From contig CAWBST010000021.1 in assembly GCA_963791495.1 (NCBI GenBank), positions 248,001-312,000 of the forward strand: 64,000 nt of DNA. Reading direction: 5' to 3'. Below are positions 1-8,197 of this stretch, piece after piece. The notes under the pieces were generated by a model. The model worked only from the letters and a program-made list of their open reading frames with translations, had not been told where the DNA came from and did not search any database. Position numbers and translations under genes: made by a program. Positions within the stretch are counted from its first letter, which is position 1. Each line of letters opens with the position of its first letter. This DNA comes from JAMXLO01 sp963791495. Its GTDB lineage: Bacteria; Pseudomonadota; Alphaproteobacteria; Acetobacterales; Acetobacteraceae.

Positions 1-223
1 CCGCATAGATGAGCTGTCGGCCGACCCGGCGCTGGGTGATCAGCCCGGCGCGATGCAGATGCTGTACGTGAAACGTCAGCGAAGACGACGGCACGTTCAG
101 ACGATCGGCAATCACGCCGGCGGGGAGGCCGTCCGGCCCTCGCTCCACCAGCATACGGAACAGCGCCAGCCTGGTCTCATGGGCCAGCGCGGCGAGCGCC
201 TGTACGGTCTGCGGGGTGTCCAT
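1..223 (-). CDS. ArsR-family transcriptional regulator (N-terminal part, runs off the window)
   Basis: Reading leftward from the ATG at 221-223 gives MDTPQTVQALAALAHETRLA followed by a winged-helix DNA-binding region with a recognition-helix stretch like SSSLTFHVQHLHRAGLI. This is the standard ArsR/SmtB fold, which represses transcription and releases DNA on binding a metal or other ligand. Only about 74 codons are inside the window, so any ligand site is not visible. It is divergent from the MFS transporter at 278, with a short palindrome between them, so it probably represses itself and that transporter. The family call is firm; the inducer is unknown. Confidence 0.85.
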   Translation of the reverse strand, partial: MDTPQTVQALAALAHETRLALFRMLVERGPDGLPAGVIADRLNVPSSSLTFHVQHLHRAGLITQRRVGRQLIYA

Positions 224-230
224 TGACACA

Positions 231-256
231 ATCCGATATTTCGAGGATTGTCGGAT
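231..256. promoter_or_regulatory. Candidate ArsR operator in the arsR/MFS divergent promoter
   Basis: ATCCGATA at 231-238 faces TGTCGGAT at 249-256: 8-bp arms with one mismatch and a 10-bp centre. It sits 8 bp upstream of the regulator start and about 20 bp before the MFS start, where an ArsR dimer would block both promoters. The palindrome is seen; binding is inferred. Confidence 0.5.
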
Positions 257-277
257 CAATAAGTAGTCGGCCCCTCG

Positions 278-1513
278 GTGTCAATGCGAATCTCCCCAGG
301 CAGTCGCGGCTTCGTCGCCGCCATCGTGATGGCGCAGGTGCTGACACAGATCGGAGCCTTCACCCTCCCTGCCCTGCTGCCCGGCTATATCGACCGCTGG
401 GCGCTATCGAAGACCGAAGCCGGCTGGCTCGTCGGCATATTCTTCGCCGCCTACGTGCCGGCCGTACCGGTGCTGCTGGCGCTGACGGATCGCGTACCGG
501 CGCGGCGCGTCTACATGATCGGCACCGGACTGACCGCACTTTCCCACCTTGGTTTTGCCCTGCTGGCCGACGGCTTCTGGTCCGCCCTGCTGATGCGGGC
601 GGTAGCCGGCGTCGGTTGGGCCGGCGCCTACATGCCGGGGCTGAAGGCGATCACCGATCCGCTGGAAGGCGTGGCGCAATCGCGCGCCGTGTCCTGGCAT
701 GCCGCCGGCGTCGGCATCGCCGGCGCGCTCTCGTTCGCCGCGGCCAGTCTGTTCGACACGCTCGCCGGTCCGAGTGCCGCCTTCCTGTTCGGGGCCATCG
801 CTGCCGCCATCGCCTTCGGCATTGCGGTGACGGTGATGCCGGCGACCCTGCCGCGGCGGGCGGCGGCGCCATCAGGGGCGCTGCTGGACTTCCGCCCGGT
901 ATTCCGCAACCGCCGCGCCATGGCCTGGATCGCCGGGTACACTGTGCATACCTGGGAGCTTGCGGTACTGCGCGCCTGGGCGGTGACGTTCCTCACCGCC
1001 ACCACCGCACGGCTCGGCGCACCCTATTGGATGCCGGGACCGGCCGTCTGGTTCACGCTGGTAGGACTGGCCTGCATCGCCGTATCGGTGACCGGCAACG
1101 AGACGGCGCAGCGCTACGGCCGCAGCCGCGTCGTGCTGTGGGCGATGACTGCGGCGGCAACACTGTCGCTGGCAACCGGCTGGACAACTGGCGTCTCTAC
1201 CGTCCTCGCCGCCATCGCGGTGCTGGTATGGAACACGGCGATCTACCTCGACAGCTCCGCACTGACGGCCGGCACAGTGCAGGCCGCCGATCCGCATCTG
1301 CGTGGCGCCACGATGGGGCTCCACTCGATGGCAGGCTACGCGGGGGGATTTGTCGGCCCACTCGGCGTCGGTCTGGTGCTCGATTGGGCCGGCGGCGACG
1401 GGGTCCTCGGCTGGGGTCTCGCCTTCGGCCACGTCGCCCTCGTCACCCTCGCCGGTCTGGTGGCCCTGCGAATGCTGGGCGGCGAGGCGCGCCGGGTTCA
1501 GTACCAGTTGTGA
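278..1513 (+). CDS. MFS transporter
   Basis: A 411-residue hydrophobic protein with about 12 predicted membrane spans in the major facilitator pattern. The early stretch LSKTEAGWLVGIFFAAYVPA and the loop after TM2 (ALTDRVPARRVYMIGTGL) match the conserved MFS loop 2-3. It belongs in the inner membrane and should move a small solute by secondary transport; the substrate cannot be read. GTG at 278 is the longest start and ATG at 284 is equally possible. The divergent ArsR gene and shared palindrome suggest an inducible efflux or uptake unit. A second MFS gene follows 64 bp downstream. Confidence 0.85.
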   Translation: MSMRISPGSRGFVAAIVMAQVLTQIGAFTLPALLPGYIDRWALSKTEAGWLVGIFFAAYVPAVPVLLALTDRVPARRVYMIGTGLTALSHLGFALLADGFWSALLMRAVAGVGWAGAYMPGLKAITDPLEGVAQSRAVSWHAAGVGIAGALSFAAASLFDTLAGPSAAFLFGAIAAAIAFGIAVTVMPATLPRRAAAPSGALLDFRPVFRNRRAMAWIAGYTVHTWELAVLRAWAVTFLTATTARLGAPYWMPGPAVWFTLVGLACIAVSVTGNETAQRYGRSRVVLWAMTAAATLSLATGWTTGVSTVLAAIAVLVWNTAIYLDSSALTAGTVQAADPHLRGATMGLHSMAGYAGGFVGPLGVGLVLDWAGGDGVLGWGLAFGHVALVTLAGLVALRMLGGEARRVQYQL

Positions 1514-1577
1514 AACAGGTCTGTGTCACTGCTGGACTTGCCTATTGGCCGATCCGACGCCGCTGGTAAGAGCGGAC

Positions 1578-2762
1578 ATGGCCGCCCTCACCTCCCGGCG
1601 CAGCGTCGTCGTCTCGACCCTCGGTATCACTCAGACATTGGCTTGGGGATCGACCTATTATCTGACGGCCGTCTTCGCCGACCCGATATCCGCCGCACTC
1701 GGTCTGCCGCAGGTGTGGTTCTTTGGCATCTTCTCAGGCGCGCTGCTGCTGTCCGGCCTGCTCGGGCCTCTCGCCGGCCGCATGATTGACCAGTATGGCG
1801 GGCGTGACGTGCTGGCGGCCACCAACCTGGTGTTCGCCGCCGGGCTGGCGGTCTTGGGATTCGCCACCGGCCCGGTCGGGCTGGTGCTGGCCTGGGCGAT
1901 CATCGGCATCGGCATGGGCTTCGGCCTGTATGAGGCGGCGTTCGCCACCGTCGCCGGGCTCTACGGCCGCGATGCACGCAACGCGATCACCGGCATCACG
2001 CTGTGGGCCGGCTTCGCCAGCACGGTCGGCTGGCCGACCAGCGCCATCTTCATCGATGCCTTCGGCTGGCGCGGCGCCTGCGTCGCGTGGGCCGCGCTGC
2101 ACCTGATGATTGGGCTGCCGCTCAACCGGCTGCTGGTGCCGAAGGCGCCCACCCCTCCCCCAGCGGTAGCTCACGCGCAGGGAGCGGCTTCCGGCGTGCC
2201 ATGGACGATGATCGTGCTGGCCAGCGTATTCGGCGCCACGTGGTTCGTCTCGACGGCGATGGCCGCACATCTGCCGCGGCTGCTGCAGGCCATGGGATCT
2301 ACCCAGGCGGTCGCCGTTGCGGCCGCGTCGCTGGTCGGGCCGGCGCAGGTTGCCGCGCGGCTGGTGGAGTTCGGCCTGCTGCGGCGCTTGTCGCCGATGA
2401 TCTCGGCGCGCCTCGCCACCGGACTGCATCCGTTCGGCGCGGCTCTGCTGGCGACCTTCGGGCCGATGATGGCGATCCCCTTCGTCCTGCTGCACGGCGC
2501 CGGCAACGGCATGTTGACGATTGCGCGTGGCACGCTGCCTCTGGCTCTGTTCGGACCGACCGGCTACGGCCTGCGCACCGGCATCCTCTCCGCTCCAGCA
2601 CGCATCCTGCAGGGTGGCGCGCCGGTGCTGTTCAGCGTCGTGCTCGATCAGGGCGGTCCGCTCTATGCGCTGCTGCTGTCCGGCACGCTGACCGGCCTGT
2701 CCTTCCTGGCGCTGTTCACCCTGAGCGCAGCAGCATCGCGGACAGCGCAGGCTGACGGCTGA
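1578..2762 (+). CDS. MFS transporter
   Basis: A 394-residue MFS permease with about 12 membrane segments. The N-terminus (ITQTLAWGSTYYLTAVFADP) and the GRMIDQYGGRDVLAATNLVF loop resemble the family of bacterial MFS proteins related to oxalate/formate-type and nitrate-type permeases. The start at 1578 begins the hydrophobic core at once; the frame is open further upstream, but that part overlaps the previous gene and has no family similarity. It probably shares a transcript with the first MFS gene. Substrate unknown. Confidence 0.82.
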   Translation: MAALTSRRSVVVSTLGITQTLAWGSTYYLTAVFADPISAALGLPQVWFFGIFSGALLLSGLLGPLAGRMIDQYGGRDVLAATNLVFAAGLAVLGFATGPVGLVLAWAIIGIGMGFGLYEAAFATVAGLYGRDARNAITGITLWAGFASTVGWPTSAIFIDAFGWRGACVAWAALHLMIGLPLNRLLVPKAPTPPPAVAHAQGAASGVPWTMIVLASVFGATWFVSTAMAAHLPRLLQAMGSTQAVAVAAASLVGPAQVAARLVEFGLLRRLSPMISARLATGLHPFGAALLATFGPMMAIPFVLLHGAGNGMLTIARGTLPLALFGPTGYGLRTGILSAPARILQGGAPVLFSVVLDQGGPLYALLLSGTLTGLSFLALFTLSAAASRTAQADG

Positions 2763-2791
2763 CGTGCAATCCACGAAGTGCCAAGACAGCC

Positions 2792-2953
2792 GACCGCCTG
2801 ACGGTGTTCCAGCGCACGCCCAATTGGTGCGCGCCGCTGCACAACAGCAGGGTCGACCCGAACGAGATGGCGGAGATCAAGGCCGGCCGGCCGGAGATGT
2901 TCCGGCGCTGCCAGGACGAAGTGGCGGCGGGTGGTCTCGGGAGTCGGAGCTGA
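2792..2953 (+). pseudogene. Fragment of a flavin-containing (Baeyer-Villiger type) monooxygenase
   Basis: The frame starting at 2792 reads DRLTVFQRTPNWCAPLHNSR and then EMAEIKAGRPEMFRRCQDE before a stop at 2951-2953. The VFQRTPNW stretch is a hallmark of FMO/Baeyer-Villiger monooxygenases, which are normally about 500-600 residues. Only about 53 residues survive, with no Rossmann motifs on either side, so this is a relic. The rest of 2763-3087 holds nothing recognisable. Confidence 0.65.
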
Positions 2954-3087
2954 CGTAGAGGCCGCGGAAGAAATCAGCCCGTCACCCTTGATCCCACGGC
3001 CTTGTGACGGCCTACGCCGTAAGGCCTGCAAACCGCTCGCGCGTGGGAGGGTTGATTGAACCAGCGACCACCGATGCGGGTTTGCCA

Positions 3088-3384
3088 ATGACGAAAAAGC
3101 GCGGCTCCCGGACGTGGTCAGGCGAGGTCACCAAACACAGTGACGCACTTGATCTCCGGGACGAGATCTTCAAATCGAACAATCCCGACACGATCGCCAA
3201 GTCGTTAAAAAGTTCGGCTGAGGCCAGTCACCGGCGAAAGAGCAGTCCGCTCCGGTCTGCCATGTCGATGTTGAACTTCTACATCAACAGGGCCGGAAGC
3301 AACCTGCCTCATTCCCGACGCCGCACGCTGGAGAAGGCAAAGGGCAGACTGCGGAAGGCGTTCGGGCGCGAAGAGGCAACATAG
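3088..3384 (+). CDS. DUF3175 domain-containing protein
   Basis: A 98-residue basic protein starting MTKKRGSRTWSGEVTKHSDA, with the conserved block SHRRKSSPLRSAMSMLNFYI and RRTLEKAKGRLRKAF near the end. This matches the small DUF3175 family found across soil proteobacteria, whose function is not established. The ATG at 3088 is chosen because the family begins there; the open frame extends upstream to 3004 without similarity. The high Lys/Arg content suggests nucleic-acid contact, but that is only inference. It lies upstream of a general-stress-like SDR. Confidence 0.8.
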   Translation: MTKKRGSRTWSGEVTKHSDALDLRDEIFKSNNPDTIAKSLKSSAEASHRRKSSPLRSAMSMLNFYINRAGSNLPHSRRRTLEKAKGRLRKAFGREEAT

Positions 3385-3487
3385 CCAAGCGAAGTTGTTT
3401 GAGCCCACTCGGCGCATAATCCAGTGATCGGGAAACCGCGCTCTCGCTCAATGCTTGAGGTCCCAGCATTGGCGAGAGGAGAAAGCG

Positions 3488-3604
3488 ATGAATGACACGA
3501 CTGTCGGCCCCGGCGGAACAGCACCGCATATCCACGTTATCGACCTTCGCTTCACCCGCTGCTTCGCGCTCATCCGCAGCGGGGCCATTGAGGGAGGACG
3601 ATGA
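3488..3604 (+). CDS. Possible 38-residue small protein, translationally coupled to the SDR gene
   Basis: ATG at 3488 lies 5-8 bp after a good Shine-Dalgarno stretch (GAGGAGAAAG), reads 38 codons (MNDTTVGPGGTAPHIHVIDL and onward) and ends at TGA 3602-3604. The stop overlaps the SDR start at 3601 as ATGA. The arrangement suggests a leader or small protein whose translation feeds the SDR. No family is recognised. It may instead be only the untranslated leader. Confidence 0.4.
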   Translation: MNDTTVGPGGTAPHIHVIDLRFTRCFALIRSGAIEGGR

Positions 3605-4452
3605 GCGATACGGTTCCCCCGCAGCGACAGGATCGCCAGCCGGGCCAGCAGCACCAGATGGACCCACGTCCACGCGCCGAAATGGCGGATTATCGAAGCG
3701 CCCAACGACTGGCCAGCAAAGCAGCCTTGATATCGGGCGGTGATTCCGGAATTGGCCGAGCTGTCGCCGTCGGGTTTGCGAAGGAAGGCGCCCACGTTGC
3801 CATTACCTATCTCGACGAACATCAGGACGCGAAGGAAACCCTGGATCTGATCGAGCGCACGGGACGCCTCGGCATCGCCATACCCGGCGACATCGGCAAT
3901 CCGGATTTCTCACGAGAAGCCGTGCGTCAGGCGGTGCACGCATTCGGCCGAATTGACATCCTGGTCAACAACGCGGCCGAACAGCACCTGTGTGAACGCC
4001 TTGAAGATCTACCGGACGAACAGCTCGAGCGCACATTCCGCACCAACATCTTCAGCCAGTTCTACCTGACCCGCGCCGTGCTGCCGCACATGCCGGACGG
4101 CGGCGCCATCATCAACACCACCTCGGTGACGGCATATCAGGGAAACCCCGGGCTGTTGGACTATGCGTCGACCAAGGGAGCGATTGTCGCATTCACACGC
4201 TCGCTGGCGCGACATCTGCTCAAGCGCGGCATCCGTGTGAATGGCGTGGCGCCTGGACCGATCTGGACGCCGCTGATCCCCGCAAGCTACCCGGAGGAAA
4301 AGACCGCGCAGCATGGTGCTCAGGCTCCGATGGAGCGGCCGGGACAGCCGGACGAGGTCGCTCCGTGCTACGTGTTTCTGGCCTCGCAGGACGCATCCTA
4401 CATGACAGGTCAGGTGCTGCACCCGAACGGCGGGACAATCGTCAACGGGTAA
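3601..4452 (+). CDS. SDR family NAD(P)-dependent oxidoreductase (general stress protein 39/YghA type)
   Basis: A 283-residue short-chain dehydrogenase. It has about 40 extra N-terminal residues rich in Pro/Gln/Arg, the nucleotide motif GGDSGIG at residues 46-52, NNAA at 123-126, and the catalytic Ser175, Tyr188 and Lys192 (YASTK). The long N-terminal extension and overall pattern match the glucose/ribitol dehydrogenase-like group induced by stress in bacilli and enterics. It is cytosolic; the physiological substrate is unknown. Its ATG overlaps the stop of a small upstream frame. Confidence 0.85.
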   Translation: MSDTVPPQRQDRQPGQQHQMDPRPRAEMADYRSAQRLASKAALISGGDSGIGRAVAVGFAKEGAHVAITYLDEHQDAKETLDLIERTGRLGIAIPGDIGNPDFSREAVRQAVHAFGRIDILVNNAAEQHLCERLEDLPDEQLERTFRTNIFSQFYLTRAVLPHMPDGGAIINTTSVTAYQGNPGLLDYASTKGAIVAFTRSLARHLLKRGIRVNGVAPGPIWTPLIPASYPEEKTAQHGAQAPMERPGQPDEVAPCYVFLASQDASYMTGQVLHPNGGTIVNG

Positions 4453-4536
4453 ACCCGCCTGGCACCCACCTCGCCGACCGCCGCCCAATCCCGTAAGCTC
4501 CCGCGCCACCAGGCATTTTCCCAAGGGAGCACGCAC

Positions 4537-5383
4537 ATGGATTTCGGCGCGTCGATGTTCTTCACCGACTACTCCATGACATCCATGGAGCTCGCCCAGG
4601 CGCTCGAAGCCCGCGGCTTCGAATCCGTCTGGGCGCCGGAGCATTCGCACATCCCCACCTCGCGCCGCTCACCGTTCCCGGGCGGAGGCGATCTGCCGAA
4701 GCAGGTACTACGACGCGATGGACCCGTTCGTGACTCTGACCGCCGCGGCGATGGCGACGAAGACATTGAAAGTCGGAACCGGCGTATGCCTGGTGAACCA
4801 GCGCGATACGATCCAGACAGCCAAGCTGGTGGCCTCGATCGATCAGGTCTCCGGCGGGCGTTTCCTGTTCGGCATCGGCATCGGCTGGAACGCCGAGGAG
4901 ATGGAAGACCACGGCACGGCGTTCCCCACGCGCGCCAAGCTGGTGCGCGAGCGCGTCGAGGCAATGAAGGCGATCTGGACCAAGAGCAAGGCCGAATATC
5001 ACGGAGAGCTTGTCAACTTCCCCGAGATGATGGCCTGGCCGAAATGCGTGCAGAAGCCGCATGCACCGGTGATCGTCGGCGGCGCGTTCCCGCAGGCGGC
5101 GCGGCGCGCGGTGCGCTATGGCGACGGTTGGATCCCGCTGGCCGGCCGCGGTGACATCCTCACCTCAATGCAGAAATTTCGCGAGATGCTGAAGGAGGCA
5201 GGACGCGAAACGTCGTCCTGTCCGATCACGCTGTTCGGCTGCGCCGATGACGCCGACACGCTGAAGCGCTACCGCGACCAGGGCGTCGTGCGCGCCTGCG
5301 TCAGCCTGCCGGCGGCGAAGGGTGACCAGGTGCTGCCGATACTCGACAAATGGGCGGGGCTGATCCGTCAGGTCAACGGCTGA
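4537..5383 (+). pseudogene. LLM class F420/flavin-dependent oxidoreductase, copy 1, split by a +1 frameshift
   Basis: The first 56 codons read MDFGASMFFTDYSMTSMELA through GGGDLPKQ. Homology then continues one base later as YYDAMDPFVTLTAAAMATKT to the stop at 5383. An extra G at about 4704-4705 (GCAGGTAC) separates the frames; removing it gives a 281-residue TIGR03619-type luciferase-like monooxygenase homologue. Conserved stretches GTGVCLVNQRDTIQTAKLVA and GRFLFGIGIGWNAEEM are intact. Such enzymes use F420 or FMN for hydride transfer. The next gene is a close paralogue with the same extra base, so decay, recoding and sequencing error are all possible. It could also restart at ATG 4718 as a 221-residue product. 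Confidence 0.85.
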
Positions 5384-5399
5384 GGCGGAGGCAACCGCG

Positions 5400-6258
5400 A
5401 TGCATTTCGGCGCGTCGATGTTCTTCACCGACTACTCGATGACGGCCGCTGAATTGGCCCAGGCGCTGGAGGCACGCGGCTTCGAATCCGTCTGGGCGGC
5501 GGAGCACTCGCATATCCCGACCTCGCGGCGCTCGCCGTGGGGCGGGGGTGGCGATCTGCCGAAACAGGTACTACGACGTGATGGATCCATTCGTGACCCT
5601 CACAGCAGCGGCTGTGGCGACGAAGACGCTGAAACTCGGCACCGGCGTCTGCCTGGTGAACCAGCGCGACACGATTCAGACAGCGAAGCTCGTGGCCTCG
5701 ATCGACCAGATCTCCGGCGGACGCTTCCTGTTTGGCATCGGCATAGGTTGGAACGCCGAGGAGATGGAGGACCACGGCACGGCGTTCGCCACGCGCGCCA
5801 AGCTGGTGCGCGAGCGTGTGGAGGCGATGAAGGAAATCTGGACCAGAGCGAAGGCGGAGTATCACGGCGAGCTGGTCAACTTCCCCGAGATGATGGCCTG
5901 GCCGAAGCCAGTGCAGAAGCCGCACCCGCCGATCATTGTCGGTGGCGCCTATCCGCAGGCGGCACGACGTGCCGTGCGCTATGGCGACGGCTGGATACCG
6001 TTGGCCGGGCGACCGGATCAGTACGGCGACGTCTTCGACTTCGTGCCGAAGTTCCGCGCGATGCTGAAGGAGGCCGGGCGCGACGAGGCGTCATGCCCGA
6101 TCACGCTGGTCAATGCACAGGAGGATGCGGATCTCCTGAAGCGGTATCGCGATCTGGGCGCGGCGCGCGTCAGTGTGAGCCTGCCGGCGGAGAAAGCGGA
6201 CAAGACGCTGCCCGTGCTGGATCGCTGGGCAAAGCTGATTCGGCAGGTGAACGCCTGA
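5400..6258 (+). pseudogene. LLM class F420/flavin-dependent oxidoreductase, copy 2, split by the same +1 frameshift
   Basis: This tandem paralogue starts at ATG 5400, 16 bp after copy 1. It reads MHFGASMFFTDYSMTAAELA to GGGDLPKQ, then shifts by one base at about 5567-5568 (ACAGGTAC) into YYDVMDPFVTLTAAAVATKT and on to the stop at 6258. Corrected length is 285 residues. The two copies differ at many third-codon positions, yet both reading segments stay open with conserved residues, which suggests selection on protein after duplication. The C-terminal third has an insert (DQYGDVFDF) absent from copy 1. Function as for copy 1; substrate unknown. Confidence 0.85.
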
Positions 6259-6380
6259 CCCGCGCCATGCTGCGGCCGCATTCTCGCGCGTCCGCCGCTG
6301 GATCGATCGGATCGCGGGACTTGCCTTTGTCGTGTTCGGCACCAAACTGGCGCTGGATCGTTAGCGGCGGGGAAAACCAG

Positions 6381-6605
6381 ATGTCGGAAACAGTCGATGC
6401 GCTGCTCGGCGACATGCTCCACTGGCTTGCGCGGGAAGCGCGGCCCTACGATGAAGTGATGGAGGCATGGCGCACGTCATGCCCTCGCTTGCCGGTGTGG
6501 GAAGATGCCACCGACCGCGGTCTCGTCGAGCACACGCGGATGGATGGCCGCGCTATGGTGCGCATAACCTCGGCTGGCCGCCAGTTTCTGGCGCTGCAGC
6601 GCTGA
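6381..6605 (+). CDS. Small conserved hypothetical protein (winged-helix-like)
   Basis: A 74-residue protein starting MSETVDALLGDMLHWLARE, with a central YDEVMEAWRTSCPRLPVWED block and a VRITSAGRQFLALQR tail. The AGRQFL ending resembles the end of a winged helix, and similar short proteins are common in alphaproteobacteria without an assigned role. The ATG at 6381 is chosen because similarity begins there; the same frame is open far upstream only because it shadows the preceding LLM gene. Confidence 0.65.
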   Translation: MSETVDALLGDMLHWLAREARPYDEVMEAWRTSCPRLPVWEDATDRGLVEHTRMDGRAMVRITSAGRQFLALQR

Positions 6606-6716
6606 CCGTTCCAACGCGCGGGCCCTGAATCACCCCAGGAAGGCTCGGCGAGCGCAACTGGATGGTTGCCTATTTCGGCATTTGGTGTACGCTGACCTGC
6701 AACCAGGAGGTTGCGA

Positions 6717-7169
6717 ATGGACGATCGAATCCAGAAGCGCATCGAGTTGAAGGCGCCGGTGTCGCGCGTGTGGCAGGCACTGACCGATCACCGTGAGTTC
6801 GGCGCGTGGTTTCGCGTCGCGCTGGAAGGCCCCTTCGTCCCCGGGCAGGAGGTACGTGGCCGGATCACGTGGCCGGGTGCCGAGCACCTGACCATGACGG
6901 CAACTGTGCAGCGCATGGAGTCCGAACGGCGCTTTTCCTTCACATGGCACCCCTACGCCATCGACCCGGCCATCGACTATTCAGCGGAGCCGCCGACACT
7001 GGTTGAGTTCACCCTTGAAGCAATACCAGACGGCACGTTGCTCACAGTGACCGAATTGGGATTTGCCGCGCTTCCGGCACACCGGCGCGACCTGGCATTC
7101 CGCATGAATGAGCAAGGCTGGTCGATCCAGATACAGAATATATCGCAGCACCTTGGCCAGACGGCATAG
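6717..7169 (+). CDS. SRPBCC family protein (AHSA1-like)
   Basis: A 150-residue START/SRPBCC-fold protein. It opens with RIQKRIELKAPVSRVWQALT and carries the WxFR-type segment (REFGAWFRV) and the C-terminal amphipathic helix FRMNEQGWSIQIQNISQHL typical of the Activator of Hsp90 ATPase-like family. Such proteins bind hydrophobic ligands in a deep pocket. The ATG at 6717 follows an AGGAGG ribosome site at 6705-6710. The downstream ArsR-type gene overlaps its last 62 bp; SRPBCC plus ArsR is a common two-gene unit, with the regulator controlling the pair. Confidence 0.85.
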   Translation: MDDRIQKRIELKAPVSRVWQALTDHREFGAWFRVALEGPFVPGQEVRGRITWPGAEHLTMTATVQRMESERRFSFTWHPYAIDPAIDYSAEPPTLVEFTLEAIPDGTLLTVTELGFAALPAHRRDLAFRMNEQGWSIQIQNISQHLGQTA

Positions 7170-7494
7170 GTCGCGGGCCGCACGCATCGACCACGCAGTG
7201 GTGTTTGCGGCCCTTGGCGACGCCACACGGCTTTCTCTGATCAGCAAGCTCAGCGACGGCGCGCAGCTCTCCATCACGCGACTTGCGGAGGGATCGTCGC
7301 TGACGCGGCAGGCAGTCACCAAACATCTCCGCGTGCTGGAGGGCGCAGGTGTCGTCGGGAGCGAGCGGACAGGGCGCGAAAGCCTCTATCGGCTGGAACA
7401 CGCGAGCATCCAGGAAATGCGGTCGTATCTCGATGGCATCTCTCAGCATTGGGATGATGCGCTCGCGCGTCTCAAGGCTCTCGTCGAACAGTAA
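7108..7494 (+). CDS. ArsR/SmtB-family winged-helix regulator
   Basis: A 128-residue product with FAALGDATRLSLISKLSDG followed by the helix-turn-helix RLAEGSSLTRQAVTKHLRVL and the wing ERTGRESLYRLE. These are the conserved ArsR features. No clear Cys metal site is present, which fits the group of ArsR proteins linked to SRPBCC partners. The start at 7108 lies inside the SRPBCC gene; a later GTG at about 7198 would still keep the whole domain, so the N-terminus is uncertain. Confidence 0.8.
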   Translation: MSKAGRSRYRIYRSTLARRHRSRAARIDHAVVFAALGDATRLSLISKLSDGAQLSITRLAEGSSLTRQAVTKHLRVLEGAGVVGSERTGRESLYRLEHASIQEMRSYLDGISQHWDDALARLKALVEQ

Positions 7495-7505
7495 GCGAAT
7501 GCAGG

Positions 7506-8108
7506 TCATGGATTGGCGGCATGCTCTTCGCGTGCCGCGGTCCAGACCTGGCGAGCGGCGTCTGCGTTCAGCGCAACAATGCCGAGACCCACGATCAGGT
7601 CAGGCCAGGCCGAATGCCACAGCGAAGCCGTCACCGCCCCGGCGGCGATGATCGCGAGGTTTGCCAGCGCGTCGTTCCTGGCCGACAGAAACGCCGCGCG
7701 TGTCAAACTCCCGCGATGGTGGCGGTAGCTGGCCAGGATCAATGCACAGGAGAGATTGACCGCCAGCGCCCCGAGGCCCGTTGCAGCGAGGGGTAACGGC
7801 GCAGGAACCGTCGGCGCATTGAATTTCGTCCATGCTGTCCAGATCGTGGCAGCACTCGGCACAAACAGGATGCCGGCGAGCATCATGCCAAGTCGCGCCC
7901 GAGGCCGCGCCGCCCAGCCTAGCGCGACGACAATGAGAAGATTGACCGATGCGTCTTCCAGAAAATCGATACTGTCAGCGAACAGGGACACCGAACCAAT
8001 GACGAAGGCTACAGCGAACTCGATCCCGAAATAGCCGAGATTGAGCAGGGCAACGATCCGAACCGCGCCGAGCAACCATAGGTCGGTGGTGCTGTGGTGG
8101 TCCGCCAC
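7506..8108 (-). CDS. Cation transporter of the CDF-like family
   Basis: About 200 residues with five to six hydrophobic segments. It includes GSVSLFADSIDFLEDASVNL and LSARNDALANLAIIAAG, at the places where cation diffusion facilitators carry the TM2 and TM5 metal ligands. The ligand His residues of classical CDF are not present at these positions, as in the short variant usually named simply cation transporter. GTG at 8106-8108 follows an AGGAGA ribosome site, so it is preferred over the longer frame to 8177. It faces the ArsR gene convergently. Ion specificity is unknown. Confidence 0.72.
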   Translation of the reverse strand: MADHHSTTDLWLLGAVRIVALLNLGYFGIEFAVAFVIGSVSLFADSIDFLEDASVNLLIVVALGWAARPRARLGMMLAGILFVPSAATIWTAWTKFNAPTVPAPLPLAATGLGALAVNLSCALILASYRHHRGSLTRAAFLSARNDALANLAIIAAGAVTASLWHSAWPDLIVGLGIVALNADAARQVWTAAREEHAANP

Positions 8109-8197
8109 GGTTCTCCTCTGTCTGGTGTTGCATCGCCAGTGACAACGGGCCGATATCTGCCTAACATAACGCAACAATCAATTGACAGGGGAGTGTA

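Noticed and set aside
223..1569. A 448-codon frame overlapping the first MFS gene
   Set aside because: Arg/Gly/Ala-rich shadow translation without hydrophobic helices; the MFS frame at 278-1513 is clearly the real one.
3385..3487. GGGAAACC upstream of the SDR as a possible EcfG-type stress promoter
   Set aside because: No matching CGTT-type -10 element at the required spacing.
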